A stretch of DNA of 58,720 nucleotides from JBBRWO01 sp964388455 (lineage in GTDB: Bacteria; Actinomycetota; Coriobacteriia; Anaerosomatales; JAAXUF01). Shown here piece by piece: positions 1-8,486 of the stretch; within the stretch, counting starts at the first letter, position 1, and each line of letters starts with the position of its first letter. A program made the translations under genes and the position numbers. The notes under the pieces were generated by a model. The model did no database searches. It had not been told where the DNA came from and was given only the letters and a program-made list of their open reading frames with translations. The DNA is taken from the NCBI GenBank assembly GCA_964388455.1, contig CAYMAN010000014.1, positions 1 through 58,720 on the forward strand. The letters run 5' to 3'.

Positions 1-1805
1 GGACGGGTGTGCCCGGTTTCCTTGGGTGGCAGTCCCGTCTGGGGGGGGGGGGCTGCGAAGGGTTGGTGGGTGAAGCCTGCGGGAAGCTGGGTCGAGTTGG
101 TGTAGTAGGGGTTCTCGTCGGGGCCGGCCTGCAGGATCTCCGGGTGGCGCTTCTTGTCCTCGCGGGCGAAGCGGTAGGTGGTGCCTTCTGCCGGAGTCGC
201 CTCGAGGTTGTAGAGATGTCCGGTCTCCTCCTGGAACTCGACCATGCGCGCGCGGACGTGGTCCAGGAAGCGGACCGCCATCGCGTGACCCTCGGGCGTC
301 GTGATGTCTGAAGCGCCGCCCGTGAAGTTGCGGATCATCTCGTTGATGCCGTTCACGCCGACGGTGGAGAAGTGGTTGCGCAGCGTTCCCAAGTAGCGCT
401 TGGTGTACGGGAACAGGCCGTTGTCGATGTGGCGCTGGATGACCTTGCGCTTGAGCTCGAGCGACGTTCGACTGTAGTCGAGCAGCGTGTCGAGCGCTCC
501 CATGAGCGCGGCCTCGTCACCGTTGTACAGGTAGCCGAGACGCGCGCAGTTGATGGTGACGACACCCAGCGAGCCGGTCTGCTCGGCGGAGCCGAAGAGG
601 CCGTTGCCGCGCTTGAGGAGCTCGGTCAGGTCGAGCTGCAGGCGGCAGCACATCGAGCGGACCATGTTGGGGGAGAGTTCGGAGTTCAGGAAGTTCTGGA
701 AGTAGGGCAGGCCGTACTTGGCGGTCATCTCGAAGAGGAGCGTGGCGTTCTCGCTCTCCCACGGGAAATCCTCGGTGATGTTGTAGGTGGGGATCGGGAA
801 GGTGAAGACCCGGCCCTTGGCGTCGCCCTCGGTCATGACCTCGATGTAGGCGCGGTTGATCATGTCCATCTCGACCTGGAGCTCGCCGTAGGTGAAGTCC
901 ATGATCTCGCCGCCGATGACGGGGTACTCGCCCTTGAGGTCATCCGGGCAGGTCCAGTCGAAGGTGAGGTTGGTGAACGGCGTCTGCGTGCCCCAGCGCG
1001 AAGGCACGTTGAGGTTGTAGACGAGCTCCTGGATGGACTGGCGCACCTGGTCGTAGCTCAGGTTGTCCTTGCGCAGGAATGCCGCCATGTAGGTGTCGAA
1101 GGAGCTGAACGCCTGCGCACCGGCCCACTCGTTCTGCAGCGTGCCGAGGAAGTTCACGATCTGGCCCACGGCGCTCGAGAGGTGCTTGGGCGGCGCTGAC
1201 TCGACCTTGCCCGGGACGCCGTTGAGGCCCTCGGTGAGCAGCGTGCGAAGCGACCAGCCGGCGCAGTAGCCGGCGAGCATGTCGAGGTCGTGGATGTGGA
1301 TGTCGCCATCGCGGTGTGCCTGGCCGACGTTGCTGGGGTAGACGTGCGACAGCCAGTAGTTGGCGACGACCTTGCCCGAGACGTTGAGAATCAGGCCGCC
1401 CAGCGAGTAACCCTGGTTGGCGTTGGCATTGACGCGCCAGTCCGCGCGGTCGAGGTACTCGTTCATCGAGGTCTCGACGTCGACGACGGTCTTGAGGTCG
1501 GCGCGTGCGCGTGCCCGCTGCTCGCGGTAGACGATGTAGGCGCGCGCGGTCTCGAAGTGGTTCGCCGAGATCAGTACCTGCTCGACGATGTCCTGGATCT
1601 GCTCGATGTCGACGGCGCCGTCGCCGAAGCGGTGCTGCAGCACCTTGACCGCCTGTGCGGTCAGCAGCTGGGCCTCGAGCGCGTCGTACTCGCCGGATGC
1701 GGAGCCAGCGCGCTCGATGGCAGAGCGGATCTTCTCGGCGTCAAAGGGAACCTGCTCGCCTTCGCGCTTGATGATCGCCGCTGGTGTGGTGTTTGCCTTG
1801 CTCAT
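1..1805 (-). CDS. nrdD: Anaerobic ribonucleoside-triphosphate reductase, 3' end off the window
   Basis: Oxygen-sensitive class III ribonucleotide reductase, which makes dNTPs from NTPs with a glycyl radical installed by the activase NrdG. The N-terminus is an ATP-cone (AIIKREGEQVPFDAEKIRSA), followed by the long catalytic barrel with typical NrdD segments (GDIHIHDLDMLAGYCAGWSL, GEIMDFTYGELQVEMDMINR, PYYTNSTQLPAGF). The ATG at 1805 follows a GAGGG Shine-Dalgarno. The glycyl-radical C-terminus and any nrdG lie beyond the window edge. The last 60 bases at the edge no longer match the family and contain a run of 12 G, so this end may be low-quality sequence. Identity is clear; the 3' boundary is not. 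Confidence 0.95.
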   Translation of the reverse strand, partial: MSKANTTPAAIIKREGEQVPFDAEKIRSAIERAGSASGEYDALEAQLLTAQAVKVLQHRFGDGAVDIEQIQDIVEQVLISANHFETARAYIVYREQRARARADLKTVVDVETSMNEYLDRADWRVNANANQGYSLGGLILNVSGKVVANYWLSHVYPSNVGQAHRDGDIHIHDLDMLAGYCAGWSLRTLLTEGLNGVPGKVESAPPKHLSSAVGQIVNFLGTLQNEWAGAQAFSSFDTYMAAFLRKDNLSYDQVRQSIQELVYNLNVPSRWGTQTPFTNLTFDWTCPDDLKGEYPVIGGEIMDFTYGELQVEMDMINRAYIEVMTEGDAKGRVFTFPIPTYNITEDFPWESENATLLFEMTAKYGLPYFQNFLNSELSPNMVRSMCCRLQLDLTELLKRGNGLFGSAEQTGSLGVVTINCARLGYLYNGDEAALMGALDTLLDYSRTSLELKRKVIQRHIDNGLFPYTKRYLGTLRNHFSTVGVNGINEMIRNFTGGASDITTPEGHAMAVRFLDHVRARMVEFQEETGHLYNLEATPAEGTTYRFAREDKKRHPEILQAGPDENPYYTNSTQLPAGFTHQPFAAPPPQTGLPPKETGHTR

Positions 1806-1921
1806 TGCCGTCCCTCTTTCTCTTCGTACGGGACAGCGATGAACCGGCTAACGTCGGTGTTTTGCTCTCCACTCTCAGCGGTTGAGGCGAGACGCCTCTT
1901 CGAAGCGGTGTTCCCCCTATG

Positions 1922-1967
1922 TCCCCAGATGTTGTGGTCGTCAGACACGCGACCACAACACATGGTA
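1922..1967. promoter_or_regulatory. Inverted repeat upstream of nrdD, candidate NrdR box pair
   Basis: A perfect 11-bp inverted repeat (TGTTGTGGTCG at 1930-1940 and its complement at 1950-1960, 9-nt spacer) lies between nrdD and the divergent VOC gene. On the nrdD strand each arm sits in a larger imperfect palindrome (ACCATGTGTTGTGGT and ACCACAACATCTGGGG). These resemble the paired CCACAA..TTGTGG boxes bound by the repressor NrdR in front of reductase genes in actinobacteria. The repeat is seen; the NrdR assignment is an inference from position and similarity. Confidence 0.45.
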
Positions 1968-2096
1968 TTTCCGCAGCGCGGCGGGGTCAAGCAACGATTG
2001 ACGTGATTCACAACGAACTCCCGTGACGACCGTCACGTATGCAGCGCGCGCCAGCGGGGTATCCACTACCTGTAACGAACGACAAAGGAGGTCGTC

Positions 2097-2480
2097 ATGA
2101 ACAATGTACTCGTCTGGGCTGACATTCCAGTTCTGGACCTGGAACGAGCCTCGAAGTTCTACGCGCACATCACGGGCGGACCCGTGGTCCCCATGGAGGG
2201 CGCCGAAGGCATCGCGCTGATCATGGGCACCGAGCCCGGTGGTCCCGACGGCGACGTCATGACCGTCTCGGCGGACCTGTATGTGGGCGGAACCCCGAGC
2301 GCAGAGGGATCGACCGTGTACTTCAACGCGAATGGTGACATCGATGGATTCGTCGCGCGCGTGAAGGAGGCGGGTGGCACCGTGACCGACGAGAAGGAGT
2401 TCATGGGGGAGATGGCGGGCTGGATCGCGTTCTTCCTGGACACCGAGGGCAACCGCATCGGCGTCCAGCAGCCGGGTTAG
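2097..2480 (+). CDS. VOC/glyoxalase-fold family protein
   Basis: A 127-aa single-domain protein of the vicinal oxygen chelate fold. It has the usual opening (VLVWADIPVLDLERASKFYA) and ending (GWIAFFLDTEGNRIGVQQP) of small 'predicted lactoylglutathione lyase-like' proteins. Two beta-alpha-beta-beta-beta modules can be traced, which dimerise in this family to form the metal site. The start is set by AAAGGAGG eight bases upstream. It is probably monocistronic, divergent from nrdD and convergent with the RES gene. The substrate cannot be read from sequence; members of this group do glyoxalase, dioxygenase or resistance reactions, or have no known activity. Confidence 0.85.
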   Translation: MNNVLVWADIPVLDLERASKFYAHITGGPVVPMEGAEGIALIMGTEPGGPDGDVMTVSADLYVGGTPSAEGSTVYFNANGDIDGFVARVKEAGGTVTDEKEFMGEMAGWIAFFLDTEGNRIGVQQPG

Positions 2481-2502
2481 CAGCGCAAACCGATGGTCGA
2501 GT

Positions 2503-2988
2503 CTACCCACTCTCGATGACTTGAACTGCAATGGAGAGGTCGACGTTCTGAACGAACACGACCAGATTGGCGGAGCTTGGCTCGATGGCCGAGGGGAGAA
2601 TCGCCCCTTCAAATCCGCCTGCTGCCAGACTCCGCCCCAGAGTCTGAGATGGAGTCGGGTCAGCGATGTCGCCTCGCCACTCGCCGAGGAGTTCTCTTTC
2701 GGCCAGTCCGCGACTGGCCAGGGCGCCATTCGCCCTGAGATCAATCACGTTCCCCAGGGTCACCGCGACAGTGACGAGAAGTCGCGGCGGGAATCGCCGA
2801 ACCCCATACAAGTTGGCGAGCTGCAGGTTCTCCGCCACGGCAAGCGTTGGGGTGCTTGCAAGGTACAAAGCAGCGTCTCCAGGGCAGTTGAGCCTTCCGC
2901 CGAGAAACCGCGCACCCTCTGTCGAAAGAGGGTCACGCCGCAGATTGACGCACCTGAACCATTCGCCTCGAATCTCCACCACGGCCAC
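2503..2988 (-). CDS. RES-domain toxin of a type II toxin-antitoxin pair
   Basis: Residues near the N-terminus (ARFLGGRLNCPGDAALYLAS, then TLAVAE) match the RES domain, whose conserved Arg, Glu and Ser give the family its name. Characterised RES toxins degrade NAD+. It lies just downstream of an Xre/ParS-type antitoxin gene, the standard order in these operons. The start is uncertain: GTG at 2988, 14 bases after the antitoxin stop, gives 162 aa; an in-frame TTG at 3042 would overlap the antitoxin by 41 bases and add 18 atypical residues. Family assignment is good, activity untested. Confidence 0.75.
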   Translation of the reverse strand: MAVVEIRGEWFRCVNLRRDPLSTEGARFLGGRLNCPGDAALYLASTPTLAVAENLQLANLYGVRRFPPRLLVTVAVTLGNVIDLRANGALASRGLAERELLGEWRGDIADPTPSQTLGRSLAAGGFEGAILPSAIEPSSANLVVFVQNVDLSIAVQVIESG

Positions 2989-3001
2989 CTGGAAGTGTCC
3001 G

Positions 3002-3385
3002 CTATACCGGGGTGCCGTCGCCGAGCACCTCGAGTACGCCAATCACTTCTTCGAGTCTGCCTGTGGTAATGAGATCGATGGGGGAGGCTCCGCGAAACCC
3101 CGGATTCGGCGTTCTGAGCCAATCGCCGTACTGATGCGCACCTAGTACCTCGGCGAGAAGGTACTCAAGGTAAGCGAGTCGCCGGATTGAGCGAGCGGCA
3201 GTTCCACCCGCGGGGCTGAGACCCTCAGCAGCAAGCCAGCGAGCTGCACTGCGTGGCGAGCGACCAGTGGCGGCCGCCAACTCCTCGACCGTGAGGCCGA
3301 GGGCGTCCTTGAGTCGCAGTACGTCGAGAGGCTCAGGGTGGAGAATCTCTTCTGCGCCGAGCGGATATCGTGCGTGGCTGCTCAT
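3002..3385 (-). CDS. Xre/MbcA/ParS-type antitoxin
   Basis: A 127-aa protein with an N-terminal helix-turn-helix (LKDALGLTVEELAAATGRSP) and a C-terminal helical domain containing LRTPNPGFRGASPIDLITTG, the signature of the ParS/MbcA toxin-binding domain (DUF2384). It should bind and neutralise the RES toxin encoded next and repress the operon. The ATG at 3385 is preceded by AGGAG. An in-frame upstream start would run through the operator palindromes and is unlikely. Two inverted repeats lie directly upstream. Confidence 0.85.
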   Translation of the reverse strand: MSSHARYPLGAEEILHPEPLDVLRLKDALGLTVEELAAATGRSPRSAARWLAAEGLSPAGGTAARSIRRLAYLEYLLAEVLGAHQYGDWLRTPNPGFRGASPIDLITTGRLEEVIGVLEVLGDGTPV

Positions 3386-3403
3386 GGCAACTCCTGCGTT
3401 TGT

Positions 3404-3443
3404 ATAGATAGTGTCATCTATAATGTCATACCATATGACATTA
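3404..3443. promoter_or_regulatory. Palindromic operators of the RES/Xre operon
   Basis: Two perfect inverted repeats abut in the AT-rich promoter region: ATAGAT-6nt-ATCTAT (3404-3421) and a 10-bp-arm palindrome TAATGTCATA-CCA-TATGACATTA (3421-3443). Both lie just upstream of the antitoxin Shine-Dalgarno. Two adjacent sites fit cooperative autorepression by the toxin-antitoxin complex, the known mode in this family. The repeats are seen; the bound protein is inferred. Confidence 0.65.
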
Positions 3444-3507
3444 CGAATGACAAGACGCAGAGGCCGCAATCACCAGATCAGCTATCGGTGGGACGTGTCA
3501 TCATCCG

Positions 3508-4077
3508 CTACAGCTCCAGCGTCTCCGGCGTGTCGCGTTCGTCGGCGAACCACTCGGCATCGAAGTCCCCGTCGGCGATCTTGTCGATGGGGAGCTTCAT
3601 GTAGCGGCCCGTCGCTTCAACGGCGACGGTGCCGTCCGGCAGGACGATCTCGCCGCTGCCCTCGAAGAGCCGCCCGCGGTCGCGCGTGATGCGGGCGATC
3701 GCACGGATGTCGTTGTCGAGCGGCACCGGCTTGCGGAACTTCACGTTGAGCTCGACGGTCACGCCCCACGCGTCCGGCTGGCTCGCGTTGATTGCGCGTC
3801 CGATGGTCTCGTCAAGCAATGCCGAGGAGATTCCGCCGTGTAGCCGTCCCGGATAGCTCTGGTGCTCCGGCAGCGGCGTGAAGACGCCTGCCAGCTCGCC
3901 GTTCTCCAGCTCATAGAAGCGCGCCTTGAGACTGGAGTCGTTGTCGCGGCCGCACACCATGCAGTAACGGCTCACGTTCTGTGCGCCGGTCACGGCGTGC
4001 GTACAGCGCGCGTCGTCGACTATCGGCGCCTCGGCGGCACGCGGCGTCACGGCGTCCTCGGTCTTCTCGGCGGTCAT
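3508..4077 (-). CDS. PaaI-type hotdog-fold thioesterase family protein
   Basis: A 189-aa protein. After about 45 residues with a Cys pair (YCMVCG) comes a hotdog domain with the typical acyl-CoA thioesterase segments PGRLHGGISSALLDETIG and VELNVKFRKPVPLDN. HGG in the first segment is the usual substrate-loop motif. Last gene of the marR-ABC-ABC operon: its ATG directly follows the stop codon of the upstream transporter gene (TAGATG). The acyl substrate is unknown. The Cys-containing N-terminus with YCMVCG is shared by many actinobacterial and clostridial members. Confidence 0.8.
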   Translation of the reverse strand: MTAEKTEDAVTPRAAEAPIVDDARCTHAVTGAQNVSRYCMVCGRDNDSSLKARFYELENGELAGVFTPLPEHQSYPGRLHGGISSALLDETIGRAINASQPDAWGVTVELNVKFRKPVPLDNDIRAIARITRDRGRLFEGSGEIVLPDGTVAVEATGRYMKLPIDKIADGDFDAEWFADERDTPETLEL

Positions 4078-6072
4078 CTAGCTCACCTCATCCAGGGGCT
4101 CGAGGAACTGACTGTTGTAGAGGTCGTAGTAGAAGCCGTGCTGCGTGATGAGGTCGTCGTGGCTGCCGGTCTCGATGATCTGGCCTTCGTTCATGACGAG
4201 GATCGTGTCGGCGTCGCGAATGGTGGAGAGGCGGTGCGCGATGACGAAGCTCGTGCGGTTCTGCATCAGCTGCGTCATGGCCTTCTGGATGAGCGATTCG
4301 GTGCGTGTGTCCACGGAGCTGGTTGCCTCGTCGAGTATCAGGATGCGCGGATCGGCGAGGAACGCGCGCGCGATGGTGAGCAGCTGTTTCTGACCCGCCG
4401 AGATGTTCGAGACGTCGTCGTTGAGCACCGTGTCATACCCGTCTGGCAAGGTGCGTACGAAGTGATCGACGTACGCCATCTTAGCGGCGGCCAGCAACTC
4501 GTCTTCGCTTGCGTGCTCCGAGCCATACGCGAGGTTCTCCCGGATCGTCCCGCCAAAGAGCCACGTGTCCTGAAGCACCATGCCGAAGGTGGTGCGCAGG
4601 TTGTCGCGGGTGAGATCGCGGATGTCGATGCCGTCGATGAGGATAGCGCCGTCGTCGATCTCGTAGAAGCGCATGAGCAGGTTGACCAGAGTGGTCTTGC
4701 CGGCGCCGGTCGGGCCGACGATGGCGACCGTCTGGCCGGGCTCGGCGGCAAGGCTGAGCTTTTCGATGAGCGACTTGTCGGGGGAGTAGGCGAAGGAGAC
4801 GTCGCGGAACTCGACGCGACCCTGCGCATCGACGAGCACGACGGGGGACGTGGTCTCCGGGATCTCCTCGGCGGCATCGAGGAGCTCGAAGACGCGCTCG
4901 GCGGAGGCGACGGTGGACTGGAGGACGTTTGCGATGGAGGCGGTTTGGATGATGGGCTGAGTGAACTGACGCGAATACTGGATGAACGCCTGGACGTCAC
5001 CCAGCGACATCGTGCCGTTGGCGACCTTGAGGCCGCCGATGACGGCGATGCCGACATAGTTGAGGTTGTTGAGAAAGCTCAACGCCGGCTGGATTGTGCC
5101 GGAGATGAACTGCGCCTTGAAGCTGGCCTCGTAGAGCTCCTCGTTCTGGGCGTCGAAGACCTCGATTGCCTCGGCCTGGCGACCGAACACCTTCACGACG
5201 TTGTGGCCGGTGTGCATCTCCTCGATATGGCCGTTGAGCTTGCCCACGCGCTCCCACTGAGCGGTGAACTGCTTCTGCGACTGCTTGGCGATCAGCACGG
5301 TCACGACCACCGACAGAGGGATGACCAGCAGCGATATCGATGCGAGCAGCGGGCTGATCCAGAACATCATTCCGAGCGTGCCGATGATGGTGAACACGGC
5401 GGTGATGATCTGGGTCGCGCTCTGCGAGAGCGTGTTGGAGATGTTGTCGATGTCGTTGGTCACGCGCGAGAGGATGTCGCCGCGCGAGTTGTCGTCGAAG
5501 TACTTGAGCGGCAGACGACCGAGCTTCTGGTCGACTTCCTTGCGCATCGAGTACACCGTGCGCTGCGCGATGCCGGCCATCAGGTACTGCTGCGCCCACG
5601 CGAACAATGCCGCGAGTATATAGATGACCACGAGGCCGATGAGGATCCGGGCAATCGCAGCGAAGTCGACGCCCGTGCCCGGCACAATGTCCATCGACGA
5701 GAGCATCTCGGCTTGGGTGGTCTGACCCTTGGCGTTGAGGCCGGCGATGACCTGCGCCTTGGTTGCGCCCGCGGGGAGCTGTTTGCTGACGACGCCTTCG
5801 AACAAGATGTTGGTCGCCTCACCGAGAATCTTGGGGCCGACGATCGTGAAGCCGACGCTGATGATGGCCAGCGACATGATGAGCGCCAGCATCCAGCGGT
5901 GCGGGGCCAGATAGCCTGCGAGTCGCTTGGCAGAGCCCTTGAAGTCCTTCGACTTCACAACCGGCGCAGACATGCCGTGGCCAAAGGGGCCACCGCCGCC
6001 AGGTCCGCGACCGGGTCCGGGACCGCCTGCAGGCTTGCGCGGAGCTTCTTCGTTGCGGGTGTTCTCGCTCAC
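4078..6072 (-). CDS. ABC exporter half-transporter, catalytic-site subunit
   Basis: A 664-aa fused permease-ATPase (six membrane segments, then an ATP-binding domain) of the type that forms heterodimeric multidrug/lipid exporters. Walker A GPTGAGKTT is near residue 453, Walker B LILDEAT keeps the catalytic Glu near 582, and the switch His is present (AHR near 613). The signature is degenerate (ISAGQ, about 557). A Gly/Pro-rich N-terminal extension of about 40 residues precedes the first helix. GTG start overlaps the upstream gene by GTGA, so translation is coupled. With the upstream subunit it should form one competent and one degenerate ATP site, as in TM287/288. Confidence 0.92.
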   Translation of the reverse strand: MSENTRNEEAPRKPAGGPGPGRGPGGGGPFGHGMSAPVVKSKDFKGSAKRLAGYLAPHRWMLALIMSLAIISVGFTIVGPKILGEATNILFEGVVSKQLPAGATKAQVIAGLNAKGQTTQAEMLSSMDIVPGTGVDFAAIARILIGLVVIYILAALFAWAQQYLMAGIAQRTVYSMRKEVDQKLGRLPLKYFDDNSRGDILSRVTNDIDNISNTLSQSATQIITAVFTIIGTLGMMFWISPLLASISLLVIPLSVVVTVLIAKQSQKQFTAQWERVGKLNGHIEEMHTGHNVVKVFGRQAEAIEVFDAQNEELYEASFKAQFISGTIQPALSFLNNLNYVGIAVIGGLKVANGTMSLGDVQAFIQYSRQFTQPIIQTASIANVLQSTVASAERVFELLDAAEEIPETTSPVVLVDAQGRVEFRDVSFAYSPDKSLIEKLSLAAEPGQTVAIVGPTGAGKTTLVNLLMRFYEIDDGAILIDGIDIRDLTRDNLRTTFGMVLQDTWLFGGTIRENLAYGSEHASEDELLAAAKMAYVDHFVRTLPDGYDTVLNDDVSNISAGQKQLLTIARAFLADPRILILDEATSSVDTRTESLIQKAMTQLMQNRTSFVIAHRLSTIRDADTILVMNEGQIIETGSHDDLITQHGFYYDLYNSQFLEPLDEVS

Positions 6073-7796
6073 GCAACCTCCTCCTCGGACAGCTGCGAGA
6101 AGACGATCTCGCGATAGGTTTCATTCGATGCGAGCAGTTCGTCGTGCGTGCCCATGCCCACGATCCGGCCGGCGTCCATCACGATGATGCGGTCAGCGGT
6201 CATAATCGTGCTGACGCGTTGGGCCACGATGAGCACCGTCGCCTCGCGAGTGTCGGCGGTGAGCGCCGCGCGCAGCTTGGCGTCCGTTGCGAAGTCCAGC
6301 GCCGAGAAGCTGTCGTCGAACACGTAGATCTCAGGCCGTTTCACCAGCGCTCGAGCGATCGCGAGCCGCTGACGCTGTCCACCCGAGAGGTTCGAGCCTC
6401 CCTGCGTGATGGCCGCGTCGAGCCCGCCCTCCATCGCCGAGACGAACGCATTACCCTGAGCCACCTCGAGCGCGTGCCACAGCTCCTCTTCGGTGGCGTC
6501 GTCCTTGCCGTAGCGCAGGTTGCTCGCTACGGTGCCCGCGAACAGGAACGCTTTCTGCGGGATGAATCCGATCGCGTCCCACACCTGGTGCTGCGCCATG
6601 TCGCGGACGTCCACCCCATCGATGAGGACCGCGCCGGCAGTAGCGTCGAAGAACCGCGGAATCAGGTTGATCAGCGTCGACTTGCCGCTGCCGGTACTCC
6701 CGACGATTGCCGTCACCTCGCCCGGAACCGCCGAGAACGTCACGCCGCATAGCACCGGATCCTCGGCGCCGGGGTAGCGGAATTCGACGTCCCGGAACTC
6801 GAGGTGGCCGGTCGCGCCGGTTCGTGCGGCGGGAGTCGCGGGGTCGATAATCGCGGGCTCGGTGGCGAGAACGGCCTCGATGCGCGACCACGATGCGGCG
6901 GCGCGAGGCACCATCACGAACATGATGGTCGCCATCATCACCGCCATGAGGATCTGCATGATGTAGGCGAGGAACGCGGTGAGGTCACCGATGGGCATGG
7001 CGCCGCTTTCCACGCGCAGTCCACCGAACCAGATGATCGCCACGGTGGAGAGGTTGAAGATCAGCATGAGCGCCGGAATCATCGCGGCGAACATGTGGTT
7101 CACCGAGAGCGACACGTCAGTGAGGGCGTGGTTCGCCGTGTCGAAGCGGCGCGCCTCGAAGTCGGTCCTCACGAACGCGCGGATGACGCGAATGCCTGCC
7201 AGTTTCTCGCGCGTGACCTGGTTGATGCCGTCGATGCGAACCTGCATCTCCTTGAAGAGCGGCATGGCGCGGTAGAGCATCGATCCGATCAGGATCGCCA
7301 TCACCGGAATGATGACCACCAGTAACCCGGAGAGCGGCACGTCGAGCCGCAACGCCATGAAGATACCGCCGATCGCCATGATCGGAGCCGAGACCACGAC
7401 ATTGAGCATCATGAGCACGACCATCTGCACCTGCTGCACGTCGTTGGTGTTGCGCGTGATGAGCGACGGCGTGCCGAAGGTGTTGATCTCGGCCTGCGAG
7501 AAGCTCTCGACGCGGCGAAAGATCGAGCTGCGGACGTCTCGGCCAAAGGCCATGGCGGTCTTGGAGCCCCAGTACACCCCCACGATGGCCGCGATTCCCA
7601 GCAGGAACGTCACGCCCAGCATGATGCCGCCGGTCTCAAGGATGTAGCTCGTGTTGCCCTTGGCCACACCCTCGTTGATGATCTTGGCGTTCAGCTCGGG
7701 CAGGTAGAGGTTCGCGATCGTCTGGACCAGCAGCAGTATCACGACCAGAAACAACTGCTTCCAGTACGGCTTGAGGAACCCGACGAGTCGCTTCAT
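6069..7796 (-). CDS. ABC exporter half-transporter, degenerate-site subunit
   Basis: A 575-aa half-transporter (MKRLVGFLKPYWKQLFLVV start, six membrane helices, C-terminal ATPase). Walker A GSTGSGKST near residue 366 and signature LSGGQ near 470 are canonical. Walker B ends FDDS, with Asp for the catalytic Glu, and the switch residue is Gln (AQR) for His. These are the two substitutions that mark the non-hydrolysing subunit of heterodimeric exporters. The ATG at 7796 overlaps the marR stop (ATGA); in-frame codons upstream are antisense-like coding of marR and were not used. Exported substrate unknown. Confidence 0.92.
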   Translation of the reverse strand: MKRLVGFLKPYWKQLFLVVILLLVQTIANLYLPELNAKIINEGVAKGNTSYILETGGIMLGVTFLLGIAAIVGVYWGSKTAMAFGRDVRSSIFRRVESFSQAEINTFGTPSLITRNTNDVQQVQMVVLMMLNVVVSAPIMAIGGIFMALRLDVPLSGLLVVIIPVMAILIGSMLYRAMPLFKEMQVRIDGINQVTREKLAGIRVIRAFVRTDFEARRFDTANHALTDVSLSVNHMFAAMIPALMLIFNLSTVAIIWFGGLRVESGAMPIGDLTAFLAYIMQILMAVMMATIMFVMVPRAAASWSRIEAVLATEPAIIDPATPAARTGATGHLEFRDVEFRYPGAEDPVLCGVTFSAVPGEVTAIVGSTGSGKSTLINLIPRFFDATAGAVLIDGVDVRDMAQHQVWDAIGFIPQKAFLFAGTVASNLRYGKDDATEEELWHALEVAQGNAFVSAMEGGLDAAITQGGSNLSGGQRQRLAIARALVKRPEIYVFDDSFSALDFATDAKLRAALTADTREATVLIVAQRVSTIMTADRIIVMDAGRIVGMGTHDELLASNETYREIVFSQLSEEEVA

Positions 7797-8278
7797 CTTC
7801 CGATCGCCGCTTCCATGTTGTCGCCCAGCAGGCCGAGGAGCCGCGCGAGTTCCGCGCGGTCCTTCTCGGAGAGTGGGGTGATGGCTACGTCGATGTAGTC
7901 GAGGTGCGCGTTGCGTAGTTCCGCCTTCATCGCCTGGCCGGCCTCGGTGAGCTTGATGCGCATGAGGCGCTGATCGTTCTCGTCGGGCCAGCGTTCGATG
8001 AGACCCTGACGCTCGATGCGCTGCAACATGGTGGTGAGCGCGGCGGGGGAGACCAGCAGCTGCTCGCCCAGATCGCGTTGTGTGATGCTGTCGTGGCGCG
8101 CGATCACGCGCAAACAAGCGGCCTGAGCGGGATGACCGCCGGCTTCTCCCATGGTTCTTGTAAGTAGCTGTCGGTTGAGATGCACGATCCGCTTTAGAGC
8201 GTGCAACACCGAGGCGGACAGTGGATCGACGCCATCGAGTAGTTCCGAATGGCAGTGGTCGTCATGGGATCGTGGCAC
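7793..8278 (-). CDS. MarR-family transcriptional regulator
   Basis: A 161-aa winged-helix protein with the MarR core: helix-turn-helix SITQRDLGEQLLVSPAALTT, then the wing with the conserved DENDQRLMRIKLTEAG strand. First gene of a four-gene operon with two ABC half-transporters and a thioesterase, with ATGA overlap into the first transporter gene. By analogy with other marR-exporter operons it probably represses its own operon until a lipophilic ligand binds. GTG start follows AAAGGA. The AT-rich stretch at 8335-8380 upstream, with TTCG..CGAA elements, probably holds promoter and operator. Confidence 0.9.
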   Translation of the reverse strand: MPRSHDDHCHSELLDGVDPLSASVLHALKRIVHLNRQLLTRTMGEAGGHPAQAACLRVIARHDSITQRDLGEQLLVSPAALTTMLQRIERQGLIERWPDENDQRLMRIKLTEAGQAMKAELRNAHLDYIDVAITPLSEKDRAELARLLGLLGDNMEAAIGR

Positions 8279-8486
8279 GAGAGTCCTTTCGATGCGCGAC
8301 GCGAGTGCCTAGTGGCCAGTCGAGACATGTCGCAAATTCGTTAACATTCGAAAGGTTAGAACATTAAAGGAAAGTTCGCCAGTATCACTCGCGTCAGGCT
8401 CGGTAAGGAATCACTTCAGCATGTGGCAGCACTTCCCGATACTTGGAGTAGCGCATGGTGACCTTCCGGCAAAGGAGACCAGCATT

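Noticed and set aside
3862..6117. A 751-codon open frame on the plus strand opposite the ABC transporter gene
   Set aside because: Mirror of a well-matched ABC gene in high-GC DNA; no ribosome site or recognisable domain. Other long antisense frames (for example over nrdD, 18472-19107 and 57496-58635) were dropped for the same reason.
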